A DNA stretch of 64,000 nt from Populus alba (GCF_005239225.2 NC_133293.1:10942333-11006332), one strand, 5' to 3'; positions 46,560 through 58,889 are shown, numbered from the stretch's first letter. Numbers and translations are program-made. Notes: generated by a model not told the origin, from the letters alone.

Positions 46560-48830
46560 GCGGCAGCCCCAGAGCGATTTTAGAGTTAGCTACCAACCGG
46601 ATTTTTCACCTTCCTGGCTTCCATTGACGCTGGTCTGATTGATCAGCGAATCCGTTACTTTCCTTCACTTTGTTATTGTAAGCGATTTGTCTCTCGTTTT
46701 TATATATTAATGCTGTCATCATCGGTAATTTAAGAGTATTATAAGTTGTTCATGATGTGTTAGTGTAATTTGGAATCTAATTGTTAATCTCATCCAGTAA
46801 TTTGGCATGGATACGGGATTTGAATTTCAATATGTAGAGTTGGATTTGTATCTTGTGAATTTGATTAAAAAATAATAAAAATAGATTAAGGAGTGCTGAA
46901 ATCCCGAATTTATGAGTTGATATGAAGTAGTCTCAAAACTGTTCTGCTGTTCATGCACGAGCTAACATGTTATCTCGAAGATCATGTGATTGTAAGTGAT
47001 ACATTTATTGTTATCTCTTAGATGCTGAATTGATTGAATCAAATGGACGGGGTTTTAGTAAATTAATAGACAATTCGAGGGGTCTAAATCTCAATTCTTG
47101 AAATGTAAGAGATCTTTTAACTTGATCTGTAGTTGAAAGGTTTCCCACGCATTTTTGCCTTAATATTTCTCGTGATTCCCATCGATCATTCATTCATACC
47201 TAAATGACTGGATTTCAGTTAATTTGTTGCCATATCATTGAATACCTATATCAAGCAGGTATATATAATTATGGTTCACTTTAATGATTGATAGGTTTTC
47301 GATTGCATAACTTTGGATGGATAGAAGAAGTAGAGGAATTTTAAGAAGAAATCTACTTGATAATTTGCGAGGATCCAAATCTCGGATTGGGAATTTTGGA
47401 GCTTGGGGTTCTTGGATCATTTTTGGAAAGAATTCAATCTTTCTTGCATGCATGATATTTTAGAATTGTAAGATGATAGAGCGGGTTTGAATCTATGATA
47501 AGCTATGTGGAGTATTCAGTTCTTGTACCATTTTTGGGAAGACCATCAGATCAATAATAGATTAAGATTTTACTTCTGCTCAACAACGCGTTGCAGTACT
47601 TGTTTTGGAGAGTTACCTATTAAATTCAAAGATCGCAAGCTATTGAGTTGTAGCTCAACTAGTATTAGTTTTCTCCTTCCCCTCAAAAGTTCTTGAGTTC
47701 AAACCTCTCTCTTGTAACAAAAAAATGAAAAAATGAAAAATGAAAAATGAAAAATGAAAAGAAAACTCAAGAGGAGCCTGTTTGGAGACATATAGTTAGT
47801 GACAATTCTTGAGCCTTTTCTTTTTTTGTGGTCCAATTGTTGGATTACAAATAGAAAGTAACCCTCCGATCACTCGATACCTCTCATTTTTATTCCAGTG
47901 AGATTCACCTGTTGGAGAAAGTTAAGTGACTTTAATTGGCACCTGTTAGGAATGGTTGAGAATTTAAGACATTGTAATTACTACCCTTGATAATTGGCAT
48001 GTGATGTTATCACTCTGGCCATGATGTGGTACTAATTTGTGCCAAGAATGATTTGCCTTTTGTATTCTGCATGATGTTCCTTAAAACCTTATTGCATCTC
48101 CTTGTTTACAGATGATGGGCTTACTGCAATAACAGTCCTGTTGATTATAGTAGTTTTATTTGCAAGTGACTGGCAAGATCCTGGTGATATCGATTTCATA
48201 ATGTTGAGTTTGATAATTTGGTTGGAAAAGCAGGTTTTATTTGAGATGGAGATTCGAAAAAACATGTTACTTATTTTCACATTCTTCCAGTTTATTATTT
48301 TAAATTTCCAACTGGGGGACTGTATCTAATGTTCCTCGTATGGTTGCTTTGGAAAACAGCATTTTTTCTGTGCTGTGTTTTGAGCAATGCTAGCTTGGAA
48401 TAAGGTTTGGCACCTTGTTGGTGGATTGCAATTGTTGATTAAATTTTTTTCTATGATTGGTTGTTTTTATTACTCTTGGTAAGAATATATTAACAAATGG
48501 ACTGCTTATAATTTCCGCCAACATCCACTAGGTTAGATGGAGAAAAAGTTAATTGTAATCTGCATAATGGATGTTTTTACCAATTTTCTGTGATTGTGCT
48601 CCACGTTTGATTGCTTTGATTTGGAAATTCCTATTTGGCATCATACTCCATAATTAATCTACTGTTTCTATTTAAGTTGCATTAATTCCTCTTTGTAGAT
48701 AAGTTGAAAATGTGTTTGAGTTTAGGGAGGATCATACCGGAGCCACATCCAATGGTATAGATTCTGCTGGTCCATGAAAACAGGCGTCATCATCTTTTCT
48801 TGACACTTAAGCAGCAAGTCTTCTAAGATG
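46560..48830 (+). other. Candidate spliced transcript of unknown function
   Basis: A GC-richer, leader-like segment (46545-46678) is followed by a plausible donor (TTATTGTAAGC at 46673-46683). Downstream lie two stretches with plausible acceptors: TTGTTTACAG ending at 48110 and CCTCTTTGTAG ending near 48700. After 48111 one frame is open for about 70 codons with a hydrophobic segment (LTAITVLLIIVVLFASDW), but it has no in-frame ATG at its start. I recognise no family. It may be a non-coding RNA, a short membrane protein with an unseen first coding exon, or chance. Confidence 0.25.
47640..47765 (+). mobile_element. SINE-like element with tRNA-type promoter boxes
   Basis: TTGTAGCTCAACTAGTATTA (47645-47664) resembles a tRNA A box. 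GAGTTCAAACCTC (47695-47707) resembles a B box 40-50 bp downstream. A simple repeat tail, AAAAATG units, runs from about 47719 to 47760. The order A box, B box, A-rich tail is that of a short tRNA-derived SINE. No clear target-site duplication was found. Confidence 0.45.
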
Positions 48831-48839
48831 GTCATATGA

Positions 48840-51492
48840 CTGCCTGTAAGTTTTCTAAACGAATCCTGAAAGATTTATTCCCTTTGTATGCTCACCTTTA
48901 TCAAATAGTAGCATTATTCCACAATAGTGATGTAAATATTTCTTTAAAATCAACAATTAAAACATTTATAACAACTTGCAGGCCAGATTCAGAAACTCTC
49001 AATATCAGTCTTCTAGAGTTTGAAAATGATAGATTACAGATTATAGTAATTATTAATTGTAATAGCAATAGAGCAACATCCGTACTAATCATGCATGCCA
49101 GTTGAGATCAGACTCATATATCTAGTCACTGTGTGCAAACCTATCCCTTCGACTATGACATTTACATGTTGCTTCTAAAGGTTTTTCACGGGCTCTATGC
49201 ATAAATTACTTTAGCCTTCTGTTAGTGATAGCATAACCATTAGCTGCATTACATGTTTGCATGTATTACGTGGGCTCCATTGTTCTTTCTGAAGTTAAAA
49301 TATAAATTAATGCAACAAAGTATAAAGTGAAAGGGAAAGGTGGCACTAACATGGTCAAAAGGGTAGGCAGAGTGATTTGTTTACATGCTAGTGTAATGTA
49401 ACCTATGAACTGGACTTGTCTTTCCTAACAAAGACTCAATTAAAAATGCATCATGGGAAAAAATCAAGGGGCCGACTTTTGGCTTCACTGAAGGCCAAAG
49501 GGACATGACGTATTCTAAGTTAAAGATTCTCCATTACTTAATACAAAATCAAACAAATTTTGATGGATTCTGATGCAAATTTCACTCACTCTCCAAGTCC
49601 AAAAGGGCCTAGGCTTAAATAAAATCAAAGAAACACAAATTAGATTCTGCGGCAAAATTGATGCTCTGTCTCTCTCTCTCTCTGTGGCGCACACAACTAT
49701 TATTAGCTCATAAATAAAGAATCTTTGTATCAGGAGAAAAGGCTTGAAAAGCATGCTCGTTTAGAGCTACCAAAGGTTACTATACTTCTTTATTTGGTTA
49801 AGCAGGGTGATACTTTAGGAGCTAGGACCATATGCTCTGTTTTCGGTTTCAATATCTAGATATAAGGGAAAGAGTGCATTTTTTAGGGACAAATAACCTA
49901 CACTTAAGCACCATGCTAAAAAACAGAAAAAAAGGGCCCTTTTGATTATTTAGAAGTGCTGATGTGTTGCTACTTGGTTGTTTTCGAAGAACCGTTTCAG
50001 TGATGATAGAGAGAGTTTTGGGCGCCAGAGTTTTAAATAATGGCATGTTTTTGAAGTGTGATGCTTTGACATTCTCACATTACCTTAAGGGGGAGGTTGT
50101 GCTGTACTCGCACTATATTTCTCTGTGACTGGTGTTTTATAAATAATCGTCATGTATCAAGTTGATTATTTTGTTGTTTTCCCCTCGCTACGCGTCCTAG
50201 TGGTAGTAAATTAAAGGACATGTTCCAATAAAAAGGAGAAAATAATTAAAAATATGCCGAACCCAAATAAATTAAGCAAGTTTTAGAACTTTCGAAGTTC
50301 ATTCCATACTCTTAGCAAGGTGCTTAGCTCTATTCACAAGGAACTAGCTACTGTGGTGGGGACCTGGTAAAAGCCAATTAGACTTCAAGCAATTCATATG
50401 CTACACAGCTCAGGAGCCACAATATGGAGGCAAGAATATTAGCTCAGATGGGATTTGTATACGGTCTTTTCATTCATAGCAATCTTTTAGATCGGAGACC
50501 CACGGTTATGGCTGTAGTTTTAAGAAAACCACAAACATTTTGGCTCCAATTTTTGACCTCGAAGAGCTCCTCGATCATTTCATTGTCTATTACTTGTGGT
50601 CTCATCCTTTCTTTCTTTGACGAGTAGACAAGCAAACAAAAAAAACATGGATCATATGAAATGTAGTTTTTGTGACGTGGAACTCTTCATACGCCGAATC
50701 ATGTAACATTTGGGACGGGAAAGAAAAAGGAGACATGTATCCAACTTTGACAAGGACCAGGTGAAAATGGCCATTTACTCTTCCAATGACATGGAAATTA
50801 GAAACCATGAAGGAAAAGGGAAGACCATAAAATTGACTGTTATTCAAACGTATGGCTTGGCATATCCTTCTGTTCCCGTTATCGACTAGCATAACTGGGG
50901 AGGTCATAACTGTAAATATCTAGCATTAGCCGGGATACGAAGTATTATCTCATGTATCCTTCTATTCTCCTCACATAGGCATTCAAGGGATGCTTGCAGG
51001 TTTCGTTTTCCATTTCCTGACACTCTTAGATTTATTAACCAAAATTTTGAAACGAAGAGGAAGTCCATAACCATTAGCAATATAGAATTCTAGTTAGTTA
51101 CGGGAAAGAATGTGCTTGATCATGCTTGACAATTAACACGCTAAAGAAAGAAAACATGCTAGTTCATGCATGTGTAATCACAGAAAGGCAACATGTGAAA
51201 GCAATATTTTTGTACTGTGCGGGTGCCTGTGATTCACTGATGCCGTTCTCTCTCCTTTTACAGTAAATGATTTAAATGAGTTCTCCGATCTCCAAACTTG
51301 GAAGTCTCACCCACAAGCTCAAGTGGCAAAAGAGTGCTAGACTGCTAGCAGCAACTTTTGTTTAGGCTAACGAAACCTGGGGGTTACTTTTAGCCAGTAG
51401 GTTAGGTCATTTTGGAGTTCGCCCACATGGATTAGGGTTCACACCTCACAGAGAGGAATGATAGGATTCATGGGTTAGCACCTAGCAAACAA
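48840..51492. other. Intergenic DNA
   Basis: No gene is recognised. A (TC)n microsatellite lies at about 49664-49684. The segment 51300-51480 contains phrases resembling tRNA boxes (CTCAAGTGGCAAAAGAGTGC near 51318; GGGTTCACACCTCAC at 51435-51449), but their spacing is too wide for a confident SINE. Confidence 0.4.
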
Positions 51493-51509
51493 AGAAAAGG
51501 TCTTGTTAG

Positions 51510-51706
51510 CATTTGAGGTCTTGGATCAGCGGTTGAAGAGACTTGTTTCCTTCCTCTACATCCTGGGTTTAAATCTCACCGTGCACGCCTGTCACCCCCG
51601 CGGTGCCTTATATGCTCACTGGGTTTGCAGGATGTTCAGTGAGCCGTGGGATTAGTCGTGGCGCGCGCAAGCTGGCCCGGACATCCATGTAAATAAAAAT
51701 AAAAAT
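51510..51706 (+). mobile_element. tRNA-derived SINE, full-length, 17-bp target-site duplication
   Basis: This 197-bp element is flanked by perfect direct repeats AGAAAAGGTCTTGTTAG at 51493-51509 and 51707-51723. An A-box-like GGATCAGCGGTTGAAG (51523-51538) and a B-box-like GGGTTTAAATCTC (51565-51577) give an internal pol III promoter. The body contains CGCCTGTCACCCCCGCGGTG and GTGAGCCGTGGGATTAGTCG. It ends in an A-rich tail of AAAAAT units. Two other copies occur in the window (23962-24129 and 61720-61920), both inverted. The perfect duplication marks a recent insertion. SINEs carry no protein and depend on LINE reverse transcriptase. Confidence 0.9.
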
Positions 51707-51723
51707 AGAAAAGGTCTTGTTAG

Positions 51724-53225
51724 TGGAGGATCATTTCTTTCTTTTTCAAAGGGCTTTAACATGCTTGCATAAGCAGTCCGTACGATTGGTGTTAGCTGGA
51801 CAAAGTATGGATTAAATATGAAGGGCATAGTATTATATAAAATGATGTTAACATAAACCAAACCTAGAACTATTGATCAAGCATGGCATGCTAGAGTTCC
51901 ATCGGAAGGAAACCCGTACAATTTTTTATTTTTACAAAAAAACATGCAAGCTTGAATTCTCTCGAGTTTGAATTAGTTGCAGTTTTACAGTGCACAATAT
52001 CATAGCCATGTTTGAATAATCGGCAAGCTAACATGCCGGTGGGGTCTCACCATGACATTGCCTGCCTTTAAATCCATGGTGGGGTCCGGAGCTCTTGATT
52101 CGGCCAGGCCGGTTGCTCCATTACTAATGTCTCTCCTCTTGTTTTTTCTTGGTGAAACATACTTATTGAACAATAAAGCATGGATTCTCTGTGCTGGTCA
52201 AACCAGGCCTTGTTTTTTTTAATGTTAATCTTTAAGGTGACAATTGTTTTCATTTTGCTATTGGGAATAATTTTGTTTCATGTTCTCCTGGGCGGAAATT
52301 TGGATAGTAGGATTTTTACGTATCTGGTCGGCATTAATGGTGGGCATTTATGTAATTTGACACCTTAGCTTCAAATTTCAAAGGGAGTGTGCTGATGCTT
52401 TCTTCTCATTTTATTTATTTGAAATGCAATCAACGTAGGTTTTGACTTTGAAGACATGAATCATCATCATCATCCATAAGAGAATGGATAGTGTGGTTTC
52501 TGTCCTGATAAAATACAATAAAGAAAATGAAAAGAGGGGGAAAAACATCACCATCAAAGTATCAAGAAATATATAAGAGAATCCTTTGTTTTCTGGCTTT
52601 TTGTTGGCTTTCTTTTGGAAGGACAGAAAAGGGAATAGAGGAGCTGGTAATTTTTTGGAACTGTTCCTCCATCCCCGTCTCGCTCTATTTTTAACTACAC
52701 TCTTGTAGCATGCCTTTACAGCGACACCCTAACCAAACCCGCGTAAAAATCTGCCCGTATGAGAGATCGAGGAGGAATTTTTTTTCTTCTGAAATTCGAA
52801 AATTCACAAGTCAAAACCAAAAAACATGAATGTTAAAATAGCCTCTGATCTTTAAACTCCTCCCGACACACACATTTTTGTTTCTTTTATTCTCCTTTAC
52901 GTTTTGTGGCAAATTATTAAGACTTGTTATATTCAAGTGGCGTAAAAAGGTCCCCTCCCCACCTCTGTCCACTGTACCTCCTGGCACTTTTTGAGACTAC
53001 AAATTCACGCCCCGCGCCTCAGTTATATCTCATGTTCAGTGGTCTCCTCTCCCTCTTATCTCTCCCTCTCTCCCTGCCTCTCTCAGCAAAACAAGAGCTT
53101 CTTAACCCCGAAGCCAAACTCCTCTGTTTTCCTCTGTTTTTGCTCTCCTTCCATATAATCTCTGGCAGGTTTCTTGCAAGTTCTTGTTTGTATCTGTCAC
53201 ATAACCTGTACAAATAGCTTACGCA
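51724..53225. other. Upstream region of the FAF gene
   Basis: No gene is recognised. The last 300 bp are CT-rich (53041-53095), typical of a plant 5' UTR or core promoter. A short (CAT)n run lies at 52459-52475. No TATA box could be assigned with confidence. Confidence 0.4.
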
Positions 53226-54218
53226 ATGGCAACTATGGTTTGCCAGGGTTTGCAGTCTTGCCTCGAGTCTGCTATTGTTGAGTCAAGAACACTGAGACTT
53301 AGATTATCTTCACCAAATCTCTCTTTCGCCCAATCCCTTGAACTAGCCTTGAAGCCTTGTTTATTAGATTCTGATTCCAAAGAAGTGAGCGGCAAATGCC
53401 ACTATGAGGAAACTAGCCACAAAACTAGCTCCCTCCATGATATGCATACATCTTCAAATCCTGATTTGGGTGGCTTGAGCTTCCTCCAAGCTCTCTCCAC
53501 CAGTACCGAAGGTCCCAAAGAATCAATGGGGAAAGGAAACATATACGTTCATCCTCTAATTAATCGTTCCTCTTCAATGCTCAGTGGAAAGAGCCTGGAA
53601 TTATGCACGGAGAGTTTAGGTAGCGAAAGTGGTAGTGATATGATTGAAAGCAGCATTTTCTCGTTGTCTTCATCAGACTCAAGAGTAGGAAATTCTCCAG
53701 CTGGGGAGCAACAGAAATCGCGTCAACTTTTGGGAGCTAAGAAAGCGAGTTCTCGTAGCTATCCACCTCCCTTGACAACGATGAGTGGATCAAAGTCTCT
53801 ACAAGTTAGGGCCCACCGCGGAGATGGAAGGTTGATAATCAGAGCCATCGAGGCTCCATCAAGACACACTCATTTACATGCTGAAAGAAGGGATGGCCGC
53901 CTTCGATTAAGCTTTATCAAAGATTCCACTTCTGATTTTGACTCAAGAGGCGTAGCTTCCACGGAAAAAGATGAAGGCAACAGCAAAGAAGATGAGATTG
54001 AGAATGACATGGATTGTGATGAAGTGGATGACTCGGATGTCGGGGAATTTGGAAACGTCGGTGCATGCTCTGAAGAAGAGGCTGAGAGTGCTGGTGATTT
54101 GGACGTTGATGCTGAGATGGGAATGGAGGAGTTTCAAAGACCAACAAGGTGCAAAGAAGGTGAAACGGAGAAGAAAGGATTGTTAAACTGGGAACCTTTT
54201 TGGGTGGCTACATCATAA
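53226..54218 (+). CDS. FAF: FANTASTIC FOUR (FAF) family protein
   Basis: This is an intronless gene of 330 aa. The plant-specific FAF domain lies at about residues 178-231: SYPPPLTTM, then SLQVRAHRGDGRLIIRAIEA and ERRDGRLRLSF. The N-terminus (MATMVCQGLQSCLESAIVES) carries the conserved CQGLQSCLE start of the longer FAF proteins. Residues 80-175 are Ser-rich. A strongly acidic stretch spans about 247-300 (EDEIENDMDCDEVDDSD). The end reads GLLNWEPFWVATS. Arabidopsis FAF1-4 regulate shoot meristem size and interact with the WUS-CLV3 circuit; overexpression arrests the shoot. The biochemical function is unknown. No signal peptide or membrane segment is seen. It lies alone between two repeat-rich regions. 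The choice among FAF members is not possible here. Confidence 0.93.
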   Translation: MATMVCQGLQSCLESAIVESRTLRLRLSSPNLSFAQSLELALKPCLLDSDSKEVSGKCHYEETSHKTSSLHDMHTSSNPDLGGLSFLQALSTSTEGPKESMGKGNIYVHPLINRSSSMLSGKSLELCTESLGSESGSDMIESSIFSLSSSDSRVGNSPAGEQQKSRQLLGAKKASSRSYPPPLTTMSGSKSLQVRAHRGDGRLIIRAIEAPSRHTHLHAERRDGRLRLSFIKDSTSDFDSRGVASTEKDEGNSKEDEIENDMDCDEVDDSDVGEFGNVGACSEEEAESAGDLDVDAEMGMEEFQRPTRCKEGETEKKGLLNWEPFWVATS

Positions 54219-54484
54219 AGTTTTATTTTGGATCTCTGTAGTATAATTAATCAATTTCTACAATTCTCAGTTTGTCCCTTCCCCCTTTTGTTCCCTTTCC
54301 TTTCTCGAATGGAATTTCTCTTTTCTCCCATGAGTGTTAACCTGTTAAGAAATAACATGCTCGTAGTAGGTGGTTATTATCGTTACTCCAAGATGCTCTG
54401 TCTTTCTTAACACAGAAAAGCAAGTTTGTGAGCAGAATAATCCGCTATCTCTATATGAGTTGGGTGCAGATAAAAATTTATTTG

Positions 54485-54685
54485 GGAGTGTGATTGTGGT
54501 TTGTTTTATAAAGTTTTTTTTATTTAGAAATGTATTAAAATAATATTTTTTTTAAAAAAAAAATTATTTTTGACATCAACGCATTAAACTGATCTAAAAA
54601 CATAAAAAAAAATATTAATTTGAAGTAAATAACAAATATAAAAAAAATTAATTTTTTTTAAAAAAATTTTAAAATAAAAAATTAA
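54485..54685. repeat. AT-rich MITE-like dispersed repeat, copy 9
   Basis: Left end 'gtgtgattgtggtttgtttt', core 'gacatcaacgcattaaactg' followed by 'atctaaaaacataaaaaa' and 'tattaatttgaagtaaa', then an A-rich arm. This is one of the best-preserved cores. Confidence 0.55.
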
Positions 54686-54868
54686 ATAGGTCATCAAAAC
54701 ATTGATGAACGAGTAAACTTCACGTTATACCCGTTATACCGTGATGGAGCATGAATTTATATCCTTAACAGGGTCTTTTCTTGGGTCACAATGTGCTATA
54801 ATTGCTTCATCTAGAAAGATAGTCAAATTTGACGGTTGAATTATCAATAAAATATATTTTTTTTATTC

Positions 54869-54871
<3 letters not shown>

Positions 54872-54903
<32 letters not shown>
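54872..54903. repeat. (AT)n microsatellite
   Basis: About 16 uninterrupted AT/TA dinucleotides. Confidence 0.95.
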
Positions 54904-54906
<3 letters not shown>

Positions 54907-57600
54907 TGTGTTGTATAACACATGAAGTTTGGTCGTATTTGAGTTTGCTCCTTCATCCGTTTAGTAATGAAGTGACATTCTTTTGTCCATTTCCATGACA
55001 TTATGACATGATGGAGAAGAAAAGCAACAAATATTGCTAACACAATTATATTCTATTAGTTTCTTAAAAATATGAAACATACAATAAACTATTCTCTATT
55101 AGATGTATGATAAATTTATTTACATATCTTTTTTTATACCTAAATTTATTTACCATCAATATCTTTTTAGTCATATTATTAAAGTAACAAAGCTTATTAA
55201 ACTCATTCAAATTAATAACCCAATTTATTAATTCTTTTTACTTTTTTAAAAATTCTAACATGGTCACCAATCTAGTATATATAACTTAATTTAAACAACT
55301 TCTTATCCCTTAAAGAAAGACAGAGTACTCAATTTATAAATTGAGGCACAGTTTTTTTTCATGGCTTGGCTATTCTTTAAAAGAATAAAAAACCTAATTT
55401 TTTTTCTTTATATTTATTTATCAGGATGCTTTTAAATTATTTTGATAAACAAGAAAAATATTTTGAAATAATTCAGAATTCCAAAGAGCATGGAGACAAA
55501 TCAGGATCAGCAATACTATTGCGTGCGAGGCTGTGTGGTACAGTATGAGTCCGTACAGTTTTAACAGTCTGACAAGATCTTCACATGAAAATAAACAAAG
55601 TAAACCATTGTAAGCGTTGCCTGCACCACTAGCTGACTGTGGAAACACAGCAGTGAGGCACGGTGTACTCCTCCAGGGCCCCACGGTGGCGAGCCGGTTG
55701 AGTGCAAGTTGGGTCTCTTTTTTTCTTGGTGCGAATTACGACTCCCTGCAGAACCACCTATCAATGGCTCTAGTTTCTGCTTTCTATCTGGGCGAGGTTA
55801 AAAACACGGGGATCTTTTACAATACCTTCAAGTCACCATGCCTTCACTACTGAATTTCATGTAAAATAGTGATCTTTAAGAAAAACTTTATTCAGTTTAG
55901 TTTCCGGATAAACATGGGTTACTGAAACACGAGGGCTTTACTTCTTTTCTACATGGGATCGGTTTGCATCCAAATCCTGAAATGATATTAACTCTAAAAA
56001 ATATCTAATCATAGTCTTATATATTATCCGATATTTAACGAGACTGTGATTAAATATTTTTATAATGTTAATATCACGTGTTCTTTATTGTTTCAAAGTA
56101 TTGCAAGAAGCCTCTATCATTGTAATAATAATAATAAAAAAGCACTGTAAGAAGATCTCGATGATTCTCTGTGCTGGATATTAACATCAATTTTAACAGA
56201 GAACTACTGTTAACTCGCATTTATTGTTTTTTTTTTTTAAAAAAAAATGTGTTATTGTTTTTTATTATTATTTTTTTATTTATTTTTTATTTTAATATTG
56301 CAATGATTGAAAATTTATCTTTATAATTTATTTTTTTATAGGGTCAAAGTGGTTTGCAATTTTGTTAGGATAACTCAAATTACACCGGTTTACAAGTTTA
56401 ATGGGGTGTTTTTTTTTTTTTTATTGAATTTGACTTTGTTATCGTCTTTTTTTTCTTCTCATTTAGTAAAAGAAAAAATATTTTTGAAAAAAATCTATGT
56501 TGTTAAACCTTATAAATTTCATGAACATGCTCACGAGTTTGGCTGGTTGACATGATTCACCGATCTAACGAGTTTAACCTTTTTTTTTTTTTTTTTCATC
56601 TATAGATATTGAGTTAATTGAGAATTTAGTTTTTTAATTGGTTTTGTTTCATTTTCTATAATATTATAATGGCTCAAACAAAATCTCACTATTGGGTTTT
56701 GTTTGATTTTTCGATCATATATTTTTGTTATCATATAATTAAATAAAAAAATAGTAAAAACAATTTATAATCCCGGTGAAGTTCATAATCTGATTCATGG
56801 GTTTGATGGGTTTACCCACCAACCAAATATGATTTTTTTTTTTGTTTTTGATCCTTTATTTTTTTAATTATTATTTTTTGATTTTGTTTTTCAATATTAG
56901 ATTGGTTATGAAATAGTTTGCATAATTTATTTTTGTTTATTTTCTATATGGTTATCATAATCTCAAATAAATGTCTATTTTAGAGTAGGTGTTTAATTTT
57001 ATGAGTATATATTTCTAGTATGTAATTAAATAAAAAATCTTTATAAAAAAAGATTATTGAACTCAATAGAGTTTAGGACCTGAGTTACGGAAGACATGGG
57101 TTGATTTAATTTGTAGTTGTCTCGATATTCTTTTTAAAAAGTTGTTATTTTGAAGTTATTTTAAAAATTAAAGTCATGTTTTATTGATTATCTAGATTAT
57201 TTGTGGATCTATAAAATTGATCGATTCAAATCAAGTCAACTTCTACATTGTTTAATTGAAAACTTAAATTTATAAAATCTATAGCTAAGATAAATGATTT
57301 TAAAATTGACTTATTTGATCGGGTTTGATGATATTGCGAAGAAACTCTTTATGCTTTTAACAATCTCTTTTATATTTTAAAAATATTAATTCGATAACTC
57401 CAAAGCGTGTCAATATAACAGTAAAGACTAAATTTGAAAGGAATATAGTCCAGATTTTAAGACTTCCTATCGTCCATTTTTAAATCTCGACAAGTTTTTT
57501 TTTCTCCTGATAATCCAACAGTCAACTAATTAAGTTTTTAAGAGGAAAATTTGGTACTTTTTTTAAAGCATGTATCACAAAAAGAGACCAATATTGCTTG
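54904..57600. other. AT-rich intergenic DNA
   Basis: No gene is recognised. A GC-richer stretch at 55540-55850 has an open frame (55617-55853) with no known domain. Degraded repeat text containing 'gagtttaggacctgagttac' and similar phrases is present at 56330-57330. Confidence 0.4.
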
Positions 57601-57621
57601 ATATATAATTCAGGTGGTAAG

Positions 57622-57925
57622 TTACTTAATATTCTTCTAAGTATTTGGGATCGAATTAATCCATATTTAAAGTATAAGTAATTAAGAATTAAAATAAAAA
57701 AATTACAAGCAAGAATTGTCACGAAAGTTACATCCTAGTGTTCAATATTTAGAAATACTTTTAGATTTAAGATTACTTAATATTCTTCTAATTATTTGGG
57801 ATTGAATTAATTCATATTTAAAGTATAAGTAGTTAAGAATTACCATAAAAAGAAAATTACAAGCAAGAATTGTCACGAAAGTTACATCCCAGTGTTCAAT
57901 ATTTTGAAATACTTTTAGATTTAAG
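57622..57925. repeat. 151-bp tandem duplication
   Basis: Copies at 57622-57772 and 57773-57925, both beginning TTACTTAATATTCTTCTAA and ending in TACTTTTAGATTTAAG. They differ at scattered sites. The first copy is preceded by AATTCAGGTGGTAAG, and GGGATCGAATTAATCC follows inside it. This is a weak tRNA-like box pair. Confidence 0.85.
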
Positions 57926-57942
57926 TTTCAAAATCTAAGGTG

Positions 57943-58128
57943 CCATTTATTGTTTTTGAAAAAAAATAATTTTTAATTTTATTTTTTTTCCTTACTTCAA
58001 ATTATTTTTTATGCATTTTTAATTTTTTTTAATGTACTGATGTTAAAAATAATTTTTAAAAAATAAAAAAATATTTAAAAACAAATACTACTTTAAAAAT
58101 TAACTACTATTATATTTGAAACACATCC
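57943..58128. repeat. AT-rich MITE-like dispersed repeat, copy 10
   Basis: Left end 'gtgccatttattgtttttga', core 'taatgtactgatgttaaaaa', right end 'ttaactactattatatttga' and 'aacacatccca'. Inverted ends are recognisable but diverged. Confidence 0.55.
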
Positions 58129-58337
58129 CATAAAAATAAGCGGGGATCTATAAAACAGGAGTTATTGTTTAGTTAAGGTGTCGAATGAGAAAAGGTAAAG
58201 AGAAATTCCTTTAAAGGAGGCTAATTATTAATATTGTCGTGTATTCTCGAAACAAGATAAACATTGTACTGTACCTTAAATTATGTTTACAGAAAGCTAA
58301 CCTTAAACAGGTTATGTACAATTTAACCTTCTTTCAG

Positions 58338-58367
58338 GGTTTTTTTTTTTTTTTTTTTTTTTTTTAT
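58338..58367. repeat. Poly(T) tract
   Basis: About 28 consecutive T. Confidence 0.9.
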
Positions 58368-58889
58368 AAAAAAAAACAGAGAACAAACACCATTTAAATC
58401 CTGAACAATATGTTGTTCATAAAAAAAGATTGTTTAACCGTATGTTTGGAGAGTACAATATCTTCTGTTCAAATTCTATGCATGCATCTTGATGATTATA
58501 TATTAATATTTATTTTATTAATGTTAAGACATGCTTATTCAATGTATTCTTTGAAGCAAATGCTAGATATTTATATAAATATTTTTATAAATAAAAAAAC
58601 AAAGTCAATGTTGCTTTTAATGATTATGTTCGTACTGTTTTTTTTACCCCCTCTATCTAGATTTTTCTCCAAAGTCCAGACACTAGATCACATTTTACCA
58701 ACCAAACCTGACCTTTGATTTTAATTAATACTTTTTTTCAACAACACTTTAGAGTAATGAAAAATTTAGGGACAAAAAAAAAGGAATTTCATGGATAAAA
58801 ATCATATGAAGGCAAAAAATAGTGACCCTGGTATTATCCTATCAGCCAATAAATATTTTATATAAAAAAATTATTTTATCTAAAAATTT

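Noticed and set aside
51315..51450. Possible tRNA or second SINE upstream of the full-length SINE
   Set aside because: Box-like phrases are about 110 bp apart, with no acceptor-stem pairing and no tail.
53917..54147. Open frames antisense to FAF
   Set aside because: Shadows of the GA-rich acidic coding region; no independent coding signal.
55617..55853. 78-codon frame in a GC-richer patch
   Set aside because: No family resemblance, no splice context and no promoter-like sequence.
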